Shown piece by piece: positions 23,253-33,665 of a stretch of DNA of 64,000 nt. Every line of letters begins with the position of its first letter. The stretch's first letter is position 1. The DNA is from Wurfbainia villosa (Eukaryota > Streptophyta > Magnoliopsida > Zingiberales > Zingiberaceae). The stretch lies in contig CM045989.1 of assembly GCA_025175895.1 (NCBI GenBank), positions 24,173,928 through 24,237,927 of the forward strand. The letters are read 5' to 3'. The position numbers and the translations under genes are program-made. The notes under the pieces were generated by a model that was not told the DNA's origin, made no database searches, and saw only the letters and a program-made list of their open reading frames with translations.

Positions 23253-24789
23253 TGTTGGTGCAATCGGCCCAGGTCACGATTGACCAGACTCGAGTTTTGA
23301 CTCGAGTAATGTTTTGATGTTTGACAAAGTAAGTTGACATTGATGTTTGACATTAATGTCTGTTGATATTTTGGGGAGATTGTTTATACAATTAACCCAA
23401 GTTATAATTGACCAGACTCGAGTTTTGACTCAAGGGAGACTTTGATGGTTGACTAGGGTTGACCATGTGATTATGGGAAAGTCCAAGCATGGGTCTTGGC
23501 AAGGTAAAGTCCAAGTCATGAGTACTTGGCATGGAAAGTCCAAGCATGGGTCTTGGCATGAAAAGTCCAAGCATGGGTCTTGGCATGGAAAGTCCAACAT
23601 GGGTTGGCAAGGTAAAGTCCAAGCTTGAGTCTTGGCATTTGAGAAGTCCAAGAGGTTTGATATTGACGGCGTAAAATCCAAAGGTGAAGTCTTGGCAGCA
23701 TAAGTCCAATGGTTGACGGCGTAAAGTCCAAGCAGAGTCTTGGCGGTGTAAGTCCAATGTGCCTTGGCGGTGTAGACACCATTAGCATGACATAGCCGAT
23801 GGAAGCACCTGAAGGTTAGCGCGATGGATCAACAAGTCATGGATGACTTGGAGGGATCCGAGAGGCGTAAGGCTGATGGAGGTGGCTAGAAGGCTTAGGT
23901 CTAGGCTAAGGGTGGACTAGCAAGTATGGGGGCACCATACTTGGACTAAAACCTCATGTTTGAGGTATGTGGCAGTCGACTGGAGTAGTCAACTAGGGTT
24001 TGACTGTGGGATTTGGCCTAACAGTCGACTGTCATATGTGGGCAGTCGACTAATTGGCTGATCAGTCGACTGATCTTATGATCAGTCGACTGGTGCTCGT
24101 GAAATCGGGCACAGAATGGAGTCGAGACTCGATTGGTCGAGTGAAGGCTCCATCAGTCGACTGATGGGTATCATCAGTCGACTGATGATGGATCCGTTGG
24201 ACTTATCCAGCGTGGATCTAGCCGTTGTCTCACGATAATAGTGGCATCAATCGACTGATGGTCCCGACCAGTCGATTGATCAACTTTTTCCAGCACAGGT
24301 TGAAGCTATAAAAGGAGCTCGTGATGGAGAAAAATGGATCCGGTTCTTGAGAGCTATTGGGGCGATTTGTTGCTGCAAATCAGGTCTCCAAGTGCAAGCA
24401 AGCAATCAAGCATTCAAGCAATCAAAAACAAGTGTTGTAAAGTCTTTTCTTTACTTGTCTTTCATATTTGCATTGTATATTGCTTGTATTTCATTCTTGC
24501 TGCTGTAAGATCGTTTGTACGAGGTTTCTCCACTCTGACTTGTGTCGAGAAGGAGTTATTGTGATTAGTAGTGCGTGTTTGCATTGCTAGGGCTTTTAGA
24601 GCCCGATCCGTGGAGTAGGAATCGTTCGGTTCCGAACCACGTTAAATACTTGTGTATTTGTATTTGTCTATTTCGTATTGCTTCATTATTATTCCGCTGC
24701 GCGCTAACAAAATTTGTAGACGAACGTGAAATGAATTCCATCACGCGATGCTATTCACCCCCCCCTCTAGCGGCCTCAAATCACTAACA
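23253..24789 (+). repeat. 5' LTR of the nested gag-only element (1537 bp)
   Basis: Starts TGTTGGTGCAATCGGCCC and ends CAAATCACTAACA. It contains AAGTCCAAGCATGGGTCTTGG tandem units (about 23490-23770), a cluster of the palindrome CAGTCGACTG (24010-24280) and a TATAAAAGG promoter box at 24307-24315. Confidence 0.92.
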
Positions 24790-24790
24790 A

Positions 24791-24805
24791 TTGGTATTAG
24801 AGCCC
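24791..24805 (+). promoter_or_regulatory. Primer binding site
   Basis: TTGGTATTAGAGCCC, one base from the LTR end, matches the initiator-Met-tRNA site with one change (TATTAG for TATCAG). Confidence 0.85.
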
Positions 24806-24855
24806 GGGGCTTTTTTACGGATTAACCGCCGGGAGCTAAAGAAGCTAGAGGGAAG

Positions 24856-26601
24856 ATGGAATTCCAAGACAAGCTTGGATGGGACATCAACACTCCACCG
24901 CCATATGATTGAGAAGACTTTTCGGCGTGGAAAGCAAGAATGGAGACATTCTTGATAATGGATATAGAGGATTGGTTCATCCTCGTAGAAGACTTTGAAC
25001 CTCCTCGGGATAAGAACGGAAACGTCTTGAAATTGAAGAAGTGGATACAAGAGCAACGTCTCAAGTTCAAGACCGAAGTCAAGGTAACAAAGCTTTTAGA
25101 AGATTTGATACCTAATGACATTTTGTCGAGTTTAGGTGAATTTCAAGATGCCAAGGAACTATGGGACAAATTGGCCAAGTTCCATGAGAAGCCTCACTTG
25201 GCACAAGTAGAAAAAGAAGAATCTTCATCGGCTCAAGAAGAGGAAGAAGTCGAGGAAGAATCATCATCATCTTCACAAGCGAGTGAGGACTCGGAAGTTG
25301 AGAAGGAATCAACTTCCGGATTGGTGGAAGAAGAGGAGACCTCTACCTCTAGGATTGAGGGGGAGGAGATTAGAGCATCTACACCGGAGCAATCTCAAGA
25401 AGAATCATCTACATCCGGTAGAGAAGAAGAGCAAGCTCAAGAGAACCTCACCACCACCCTAGGTAACTCAAGCATGTCAATTAATAACAAAATTCATATA
25501 ATATGCTTTGAGTGTAGGGAATCCGGACACTACAAGAGTAAGTGTCTAAAAAGGGTTAAGAAAGCTCCTCCAACACCAAAAGTCAATAAAAAAGTCAAGG
25601 ATGCCAGCGTCCCCACCAAGAAGAGCAAGGAGCACGTGGTGTGCTTCAAATGCCGACAACCGGGACACTATAGGAGCCAATGTCCTAGAAGAAAGGAGGG
25701 AGCTTTACAAGTAGGAGGAGTCTGTAAGACTAACTCTAAGGTATATTTTCATAATGCTCATTCCTTAAATTCTAAGCAAAAGCATGCTAGAATTAATTTA
25801 AATAATTTTGCTATTACTCATGAATCAAAGCATGCTAGAAATAATAATTATGGTTGTCTAGAAACTAAATATGTTGGTTTTAGGACTAAGGAGAAATCTA
25901 GAAATGATAACTCTTGACTTATTTGAAAGAAGGAGAAATTTGGGACTAATGTCCCTAGAAATATCCTTCCTAAGAAAACAATTAAGAAAATCGAAAACCA
26001 TTTAGGCATCAATCCTAGTAAAGGTAGACATATGCCTAAAGAGAATGGTAATGCCCAAAAATCTAATCAAAAATCAATTGGGCAATTAGAGTTAGAAAAT
26101 CAAGCCTTGAGGTCAAGGCTTGAGAAATTGGAAAAGACCCTTGCAAGTATGCAAAATCAATTTAAAGGGTCAAATTGTCAAACTCTAGGATCTAGAAGTC
26201 AACAAAAAGGGTGTAAGAGGCAAGAATCATCTAGGAGACAAGGTTTGGGTCACAAGCCTATGTCTAAGAAAGTAATGCCTACTTATCACAATGTTCTATT
26301 TGATTATGGAACTAAACCTAAATCTAAGAAAACCAAAGTCTCTAGGGAAATTATCCCTAAGGCCAACCATAGTATGTGTCTAGTGACTAGGGTTTCTAAG
26401 AAACCTAAGGAAGTCACTAAGAAGGTTACTAGGGAGGCAATCCCTAAGGCTAACCATGACAAGACCATAATGACCAAGGCTAACAAGCCTAGAAGGGTCA
26501 TTAGAAAGATATCTAAGGAAGTCATCCCTAAGGAATACCTAATTAATCCAATGAGCTCAAATAGATTTTGGGTTCCAAGGAGCGTGATTGACTCACGCTA
26601 A
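24856..26601 (+). pseudogene. gag of the nested element, nearly intact
   Basis: One frame runs from ATG at 24856 to 26601 with only three stops (about 24910, 25915 and 25921). Residues near the start (DKLGWDINTPPPYD, then FSAWKARMETFL) are the N-terminal retrotransposon gag domain. An acidic Glu/Ser-rich linker follows (25210-25450). Two zinc knuckles are intact: CFECRESGHYKSKC at 25504-25545 and CFKCRQPGHYRSQC at 25642-25683. The C-terminal part is Lys/Arg-rich with a short coiled coil (26080-26160). The 325-residue middle piece is an open frame. No pol follows. Confidence 0.85.
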
Positions 26602-27961
26602 ATGAGTTAGGATGTGTCAACTTTGATTGGATGGGTAGTTAACTCAACCATAGCAAAGTTGACATTTTAGGTTATTTTCAAGGTTATGGATATCTTGGAA
26701 ATATGTTTGATCTTATATCCTAAAAGGTTTTAGGATGTGTCATATATTTTTGGAATCATGAAAAATCAATAAAATTGGCACAATCTAGATTTAGAGGTCA
26801 TGGTGTGTCATTTTAGGATTTTGACACACTTTAGGAATTAATGTATCAAGAGAAGTGCTTAAAGTTTATAAGTCACATCAAGAGTGATATTTAAGTGCCA
26901 CACACCTTGATGTCTTACACTTACCATGCTTCATGTGTTTTACCATATGTTTGCATGGAAGAAATGTTTATGACATATTGCATCTCACAAAACAGGTCAT
27001 TCATCTTGATTGTGTATTTCCACACTTAGAAAGGGTGAGATGTTAGGATTTTAAAATCATTGGATGCTAACAATTGTTAAAATGAAATAAAATACTAAAA
27101 TACATTAACAAATATATGAATATAAGCATAACATTAATATATTCGACATACAAGAGTAAACATGATAAAATGAAACAAATTGAGTGAAGAAATCGAAATT
27201 CACTAAATTTTGAAGCCAAATCGAGATCGATCAGTATCTGATTTATCGATCGATCACTGTAGACGTAATACGGTGAGTCCGATCAGTCTTGCTTTCGAGG
27301 ACTCGACTATTTGTATGTCATCGATCGATTATAGGATCAATCGATCGATGATACTGTTCATCGAGGAAGAAGGATCATCGATCAGTGGTCGTGGCGATCA
27401 GTGATGATCGCGTGATCGTGATGACCAACATCAGTCGTTGATATTCACGTAGCTAACGACCACAGAATACTCGTGATCGATCTTTGGCCGATGATCGTAT
27501 CGGTTGATCACGCTCATAACCCGCCATCGATCGATTGATGTCACATCGATCGGCCCGAGTCGCGATTTATATAACAGCCAGAACCGCTCGGGTTCGGCGT
27601 CTTCACCCTCATTGCCCTCGCGATTTTCATCTCCGATCGATGCTCATCGTCTCCCGAAGACCTTTCCTCGTCACTGCGTGACCAAGCCCTAGGGTTGGTA
27701 GTCTTCTCTTCCGGTTGTGTCTTTGATCTCTCTAGAACCCTAATGGCATCTCACAACCCTAGTTTTTTCTTCTCCAAACGATTAGGGTTCCGACGAGACT
27801 TTCTTCTCCGACGATCCTTCCGGTGTTCCCCTCAGCAGCTGCCTTATGTCTTCCCTTCATCACCTTCAAATGACACTAAAGTATAACTTCTATACCCCTT
27901 AAACCCTAAATTTTTGTCTTTACAACTCATTGTGATCTAATCGTGTATCCATTCCACTGCA
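26602..27961 (+). other. Interior of the nested element, between gag and second ORF
   Basis: Bases 26602-26850 align with 58500-58760 of the other gag-only element. The two then diverge, so about 26900-29300 is extra here. The stretch 27190-27560 is full of GATCGATCG words. A TATATAA box near 27567 followed by short upstream frames (27504-27886) hints at a promoter and leader. Confidence 0.45.
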
Positions 27962-29148
27962 TTGCATTCATATAGACGACCACGTAGGAATGACCCGACT
28001 GAGGTCGCATCACGATTGTACCAACTCATGTCAGTTAGGTACATCGATATCGACTTCTTTAGGCATTATTGTGGCGATATCATGGAGATTTTAGCATATT
28101 ATCAACTCATGAAGGTAGTTCTTTGCACTCATGCCATAAATGATGATCTCCTTAGGAGTTCTATCAAAACTTAAGGAAGGTAGACGATGGTCCTACCTAC
28201 ACTACTCGCGTTGCAAAATGCGACTTAGAGTTCACTCCTGCGATATTGCAGGAGTTTCTTGAGTGTAGGCCATTGGATGATACTTTAATCTTCTATCCTA
28301 CCTTCGATGCCTGTCCTCCTGAGCCTTTTGATCATATTTCTTTAGACTCCATGCATGAGGACATTTTTCACCATCCTCACCCACCAGCTCAGAACCTATT
28401 CCCTATCACTGAGCTATCTGTCCATGACAATATACTTTACAAAGTCATTGTTGGGTGTTTTCTCCCTATCGTGACTCGGGGTCTGGCCAAGATTCGGTCT
28501 CCCCATCTCTTTCTTATGTATGTCATGCATCATAAATTAGATATAAACATTGCATTGAACATGTTTCATTGCATTGTAAATTTCATATCCCCTGTGCAAG
28601 GGAAAGTGCATATGCCTTTTGGTCATCTCATCACTGCATAACTAGAGTCTATAGGCATTAACATTAACAGGGGATCTCTGAGGGCACTTTTTGAGGTTTA
28701 CGACTGTATATCAGTTCGTAACTTCTCATTGGCAAAGCTACGGATCAGACATGGGCAGATGGAGCTGGTACCTCGACCTCCACCCAGGCCACGTAGAGAG
28801 CCACCTCTAGTACCGAGAGAGCCTGCAGACCGGCATGAGGATCTAGCTGCTGCTGATGAGGAGGACCAGATGCCAACAGATGCATCAGCGGCAGGTCCTC
28901 CAGATCGGATTACCCAGTTGGAGTTCAGCTTCCAGGATTATCAGCAGATGATGGACTCTCAACTAGCAGAGATTATATCAGGGCAATCCTCCATGGGTGA
29001 GCATCTCAGTCGGATGGAGGAGCGCAACATTCGGATTGAGAAGTCACAGAGCCGCATTGAGCAGCATCAGCTCGATATGTACGAGATGATGCGAGCATGG
29101 ACTTTGGGTCAACAACCACCTCCGCCTCCACCTTCCGCAAAGGACTAG
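27962..29148 (+). pseudogene. Broken 'putative plant transposon protein' ORF
   Basis: Frames 27962-28171, 28246-28641 and 28729-29148 form one gene broken by a frame change near 28172 and a TAA at 28639. The pattern, with an N-terminal IMEILAYYQLMKVVLCTHAIN segment and then IRSPHLFLMYVMHHKLDIN and MPFGHLIT, resembles the plant-specific retroelement domain Pfam calls putative plant transposon protein (PF20167). A coiled coil (ITQLEFSFQDYQQMM to QLDMYEMM) and a proline-rich end follow. Its role is unknown. It is absent from the relative at 55258-61847. Confidence 0.6.
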
Positions 29149-30762
29149 TGCTATTAGGATGTTTAGCGATTTAGGATGTCTCTTTGTTTGAACATTTCAT
29201 ATTTTGGATGTAAAAAACTTGAAGTTTTTAATGAAATATTTTGTTTCTAAAATTATTGGTGTCTGATTGTATGTTTGGTTGAAATGTGTTTGTTTGTGTA
29301 AGCTTGCTATGTCATGCCATCTAATTCCGTTTTCTCATATACCATATCATGCTGTTGATTAGGACTTTTGTAGATGTCATGTTCACTTTTTAAAAGCTTA
29401 TTGATATATCATGACATCATGATCATTGTCATGCTTTATTATTGTTATCATTTATGCCATGATCATTCATGCATTTAACTTGATTAAAATTGAGTTAAGG
29501 ACAATAATATGACTTGGAGTCTCATTTATAAAGGAATCAAGTAGGGTTGCCTGGAAAATGTATGAGGCCATAATAATCCTAACTCCACATCTCATATCTA
29601 AATTGACATGTATGTGCGTGTATACACCTTAGATAACATGTGAGATGTTAGGATAATAAGTTAGGTTCAAGGTGCATAGGTAGTGCATCTAGATGAACTT
29701 AACTTATTTCAATCATCACTAAGAATCATGAGAAAAACTAATATACAAGGTATGTATATTTATCCAATAATCCATGGTTCAAAATAGGTTTTCAAAAATA
29801 TTTTATAATCACTTTAGAAAACCTTGGTGAAGTCTATCTTTTGATAGCAATCATCATTGTAGAAGTTGATACAAAGTAGATCAAAAACTTTAAAGTTTTA
29901 ATAGTTTTTGAACTTTGTACCAATATCCTATTTTAATAATTAAAATTTTTCCAAGATTTTTCACCAATTTTATGTGTGATAAGTATTATACATGTGAAAT
30001 TTCATGATTTTTCAAGCTATGTATATTTAGTTACGATTTTTCAAAGTTGGAGTCTGATAATTGAAAAACAGATTACCGATCACGCCGCGCTCGGGCCGAT
30101 CGATGGGCACATCACGATTTCGGTTTCTGTAGGACTCGACTGATAGTCTGATTTCGAGATAAACAAGCTTGTTTAACCCGATTTCAGCTACGGTTAAGGT
30201 TCCTAATCACTCCTAACCCTAGGATATGCTTTGAGGAGCATTATAAAGGGTGAAAATCCATTGGATATGGATTAGGAGAGTTGTTTACGACTTGTATCAA
30301 ATTTAAGGTGTTGGAAAGTTTAATGTTGAATTTCTAACCTTATCTTTGATGGTTTAGAGTTCCTATTAGCTTAGGGACTTCCCAAAGACATTATTGGTGC
30401 AATGGTCAAGGAGGAGCAAGCCTTTACGAGGAGGTATTCATCATGGGATGATGGATGATATTTTTCCTCATGGGAAGGAAAAATGCGATTTTGAGATACC
30501 CAATTTGGAAATTGGGAGAGTGAATAGGATTGTCTCTCTTGAGTGATATGGAACTTATCACTAGAAAGATGGTAGGCATCCTAGGTATTTTTGAACCAAG
30601 GGGGAGATTGTAAGATCTCATTGGGACATGAGACATTGACCTCCTTGAAGTGAACCTTTTTGATGTATGTCAAAAAGGGGGAGAACATAAGATTATCAAT
30701 TTATGAAATTGGTAAGGGAATTTGAGTTGGGGGTCTAACTCAAGGTTGTTTTTGTCAAACAT
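29149..30762 (+). other. 3' interior of the nested element, no pol
   Basis: A+T-rich non-coding sequence. From about 29400 it aligns with 58900-60340 of the other element (shared words such as ATGATCATTCATGCATTTAA and GATGGTTTAGAGTTCCTATT). I searched for RT and integrase motifs in all frames by eye and found none. Confidence 0.6.
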
Positions 30763-30777
30763 AAAAAAGGGGGAGAT
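30763..30777 (+). promoter_or_regulatory. Polypurine tract of the nested element
   Basis: AAAAAAGGGGGAGAT directly before the LTR start TGTTGG. The other gag-only element has the same tract at 60346-60359. Confidence 0.85.
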
Positions 30778-32298
30778 TGTTGGTGCAATCGGCCCAGGTC
30801 ACGATTGACCAGACTTGAGTTTTGACTCGAGTGATATTTTGATGTTTGACAAAGTAAGTTGACATTGATGTTTGACATTAATGTCTGTTGATGTTTTGGG
30901 GAGATTGTTTATACAATCAACCCAGGTTATAATTGACCAGACTCGAGTTTTGACTCGAGGGAGACTTTGATGGTTGATTAGGGTTGACCATGTGATTATG
31001 GGAAAGTCCAAGAATGGGTCTTGGCAAGGTAAAGTCTAAGTCATGGGTACTTGACATGGAAAGTCCAAGCATGAGTCTTGGCATGGAAAGTCCAACATGG
31101 GTTGACAAGGGAAAGTCCAAGCTTGAGTCTTGACATTTGAGAAGTCCAAGAGGTTTGATATTGGCGGCGTAAAGTCCAAATGTGAAGTCTTGGCAGCATA
31201 AGTCCAATGGTTGGCGGCGTAAAGTCCAAGCGGAGTCTTGGCGGCGTAAGTCCAATGTGCCTTGGCGGTGTAGACACCGTTAGCATGACATAGCCGATGG
31301 AAGCATCTGAAGGCTAGCGTGATGGATGAATAAGTCATAGATGACTTGGAGGGATCCGAGAGGCGTAAGGCTGATGGAGGTGGCTAGAAGGCTTAGGTCT
31401 AGGCTAAGGGTGGTCTAACAAGTATGGGGGCACCATACTTGGGCTAAAACCTCATGTTTGAGGTGTGCTAGTTGACTAGTGCCATGTGGCAGTCGACTGG
31501 CGTAGTCAACTAGGGTTTGACTACGGAATTTGGCCTAGCGATTGCCGTATGATCGCCATATGTGGGCTGATCGATTGATCGATCGATCGATCTTGTGATT
31601 AGTCGTGATGCTCGTAAATCGCGCGAGAATGGAGTCGAGACTCATTTGGTGATGAAGGCTCCATCACGATCGATGGGTATCATCGATCGATGATGGATCC
31701 GTTGGACTTATCCAGTGTGGATCTAGCCGTTGTCTCACGACAACAGTGACATCAGTCGACTGATGGTCCCAACCAGTCCACTGATCGACTTTTTCCAGCA
31801 CAGGTTGAAGCTATAAAAGGAGCTCATGATGGAGAAAAATGGATTCGGTTCTTGAGAGCTATTGGGGCGATTTGTTGCTGCAAATCATGTCTCCAAGTGC
31901 AAGCAAGCAACCAAGCATTTAAGTAATCAAAAATAAGTGTTGTAAAGTCTTTTCTTTATTTGTCTTTCGTATTTACATTGTATATTGCTTGTATTTCATT
32001 CTTGTTGTTGTAAGATCATTTGTATGAGGTTTCTCCACCTCCGACTTATGTCGAGAAGGAGTTATTGTGATTAGTAGTGCGTGTTTGTATTACTAGGGCT
32101 TTTAGAGTCCGATCCGTGGAGTAGGAACCATTCAGTTCCGAACCACGTTAAATACTTGTGTATTTGTGTTTGTCTATTTCGTATTGCTTCATTATTATTC
32201 CGCTGCGCGCTAACGAAATTTATAGACGAACGTGAAACGAATTCCATCACGCGACGCTATTCACCCCCCCCCCCTCTAGAGGCCTCAAATCACTAACA
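30778..32298 (+). repeat. 3' LTR of the nested gag-only element (1521 bp)
   Basis: Collinear with 23253-24789 over its length, with a TATAAAAGG box at 31812-31820. One block (about 31535-31690) is strikingly altered: the CAGTCGACTG palindromes of the 5' LTR are replaced by GATCGATCG-like words, while flanking sequence stays close. Confidence 0.9.
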
Positions 32299-32484
32299 TA
32301 ATCCACACAGACAAATGCGACCTAAAAGGGGTTCCAACGCGCGGTGGAAATAAATATTTTATTACTTTCATAAATGATAACACAAAATTTTGTTATGTGT
32401 ATCTTCTGAAAAGTAAGGATGAGGCTATAGAGAAATTTATTCTCTATAAAACTGAGGTTGAAAATCATCTTAATAAGAAGATTA
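32299..32484 (+). pseudogene. Copia pol, second part: integrase start
   Basis: Continues the interrupted pol: IHTDKCDLKG, RGGNKYFITFINDNTKF and YLLKSKDEAIEKF are the beginning of the copia integrase core with its first catalytic aspartate (IHTD). It is open until cut by the solo LTR at 32485. Confidence 0.88.
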
Positions 32485-33665
32485 TGTAGGGGATCGGTAT
32501 GGCCGGCTAGAGGGGGGTGAATAGCCCTCGTACGTTGGACGTCGTAAATTGCTCGTCTACAAAAGATTAGCGCAAGCGGAATATACAAATACAAAGCAAA
32601 AGACAAACAATAAAATAAACGCTAACACGATGGTATAACGTGGTTCACGGCTACGCCGCTAATCCACGGTCCCTGATTCGTCCTCGGTGAATCACTCCGT
32701 TAAACCAATCCACTAAATGGTCTCTCCTTTGCACCAAGCTAGGTGGAGGTAACCTTTACAACCAAGATCACTCTTCTTACAATAGGATTGAAGTAAAGAT
32801 AAGTAAGAAGAGTTTAGAGCTTGTGGGGCACTAGGAAGATCGTTTGGAGTATGAGCATTAGCCTCTCAAAGGCTCACACCCTCTCTTTTTATAGAGAGGG
32901 CTAACTTCTTCCCGTTTGCCGCCATCGATCATTGCCGCCCTTGGCGATCATTGCCATCCTGGCGGCCTCCGAACACGTCGGATCCCGACCGTTGTAGTCC
33001 AACGGAACTCTTGGCGATCGATGGACCTCATCCGATCGGCTCGCTCCATCAATCGCCCGATCGCTGGCGACGCTAATGGCGAACCCTTATCGACGATCAC
33101 CGCGCCGCGCGAATGATCGATCGCGATCGGCCGCCCACGTATGGCGATCATTGTGCTACAATCCGATCGTATACGGTCGAACTCACTCGACTCAGGCGAT
33201 CGGCCGCCATGACATGGCGATCGGCCGGTGTCGAAAACCCATCCGACACTTGGCCAAATGGCCAAGTTTCACCTAAGAGCTACCCTTCCCGGGTTACAAT
33301 CGCCACTCTCATTTCTGAGTCCTCGCCTTGAAGTTCTCTTCGTTCTGCCACGTCCCCTCGGCAGAATCGGCGCGCGACGACTGCAATGCTCCTTCGCGTC
33401 TCTTGCCTCGAAGTCTACTTCCTCCGGCTTCACTCCAAGCTTCTCGTCCGGCGGTCCCTCGGATGCTCCAAGCGCACGACTTCCGCAAAGCTATCCTTCA
33501 CCGACTCAAGGCACGAGTCATGAGATGTGAAACTCGCCACGGCTCCATGTGCGAATTACTAAGTCCTGCACGACTTCAACGCACATATCACATCAACATA
33601 TCAAACTAACTTAAACCCTTTGCCACACCATCAAAACCATATTACGGCAAGAGATTGCCCTAACA
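32485..33665 (-). mobile_element. Solo LTR of a related copia family
   Basis: The 1181-base segment starts TGTAGGGGATCGG and ends GCCCTAACA, flanked by gatta (32480-32484 and 33666-33670). No primer site, purine tract or second LTR is present, so it is a solo LTR left by recombination. On the minus strand it ends CCGATCCCCTACA, like the 3' end of 60360-61847, which ends GGATCCCCTACA. A TTTTTATAGAGAGGG stretch at 32884 could contain its TATA box. The GC-rich part 32915-33245 is full of GATCG words. Confidence 0.85.

Larger units (their letters stand above)
23253..32298 (+). mobile_element. Nested gag-only copia-type LTR retrotransposon
   Basis: Target duplication taatc lies at 23248-23252 and 32299-32303. 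LTRs are 23253-24789 and 30778-32298, with a Met-tRNA primer site at 24791 and a purine tract before 30778. The 6-kb interior encodes gag and a broken plant-transposon-type protein, but no protease, integrase, RT or RNase H. It is a relative of 55258-61847. Such elements depend on polymerase supplied by a full-length relative, perhaps of the SIRE group, judged from the long LTRs and gag type. Confidence 0.92.

Noticed and set aside
23392..23788. Minus-strand frames with repeated LGLSMPRP-like words
   Set aside because: They come from AAGTCCAAGCATGG tandem units in the LTR; the same artefact occurs at 31036-31338, 55371-55783 and 60534-60794.
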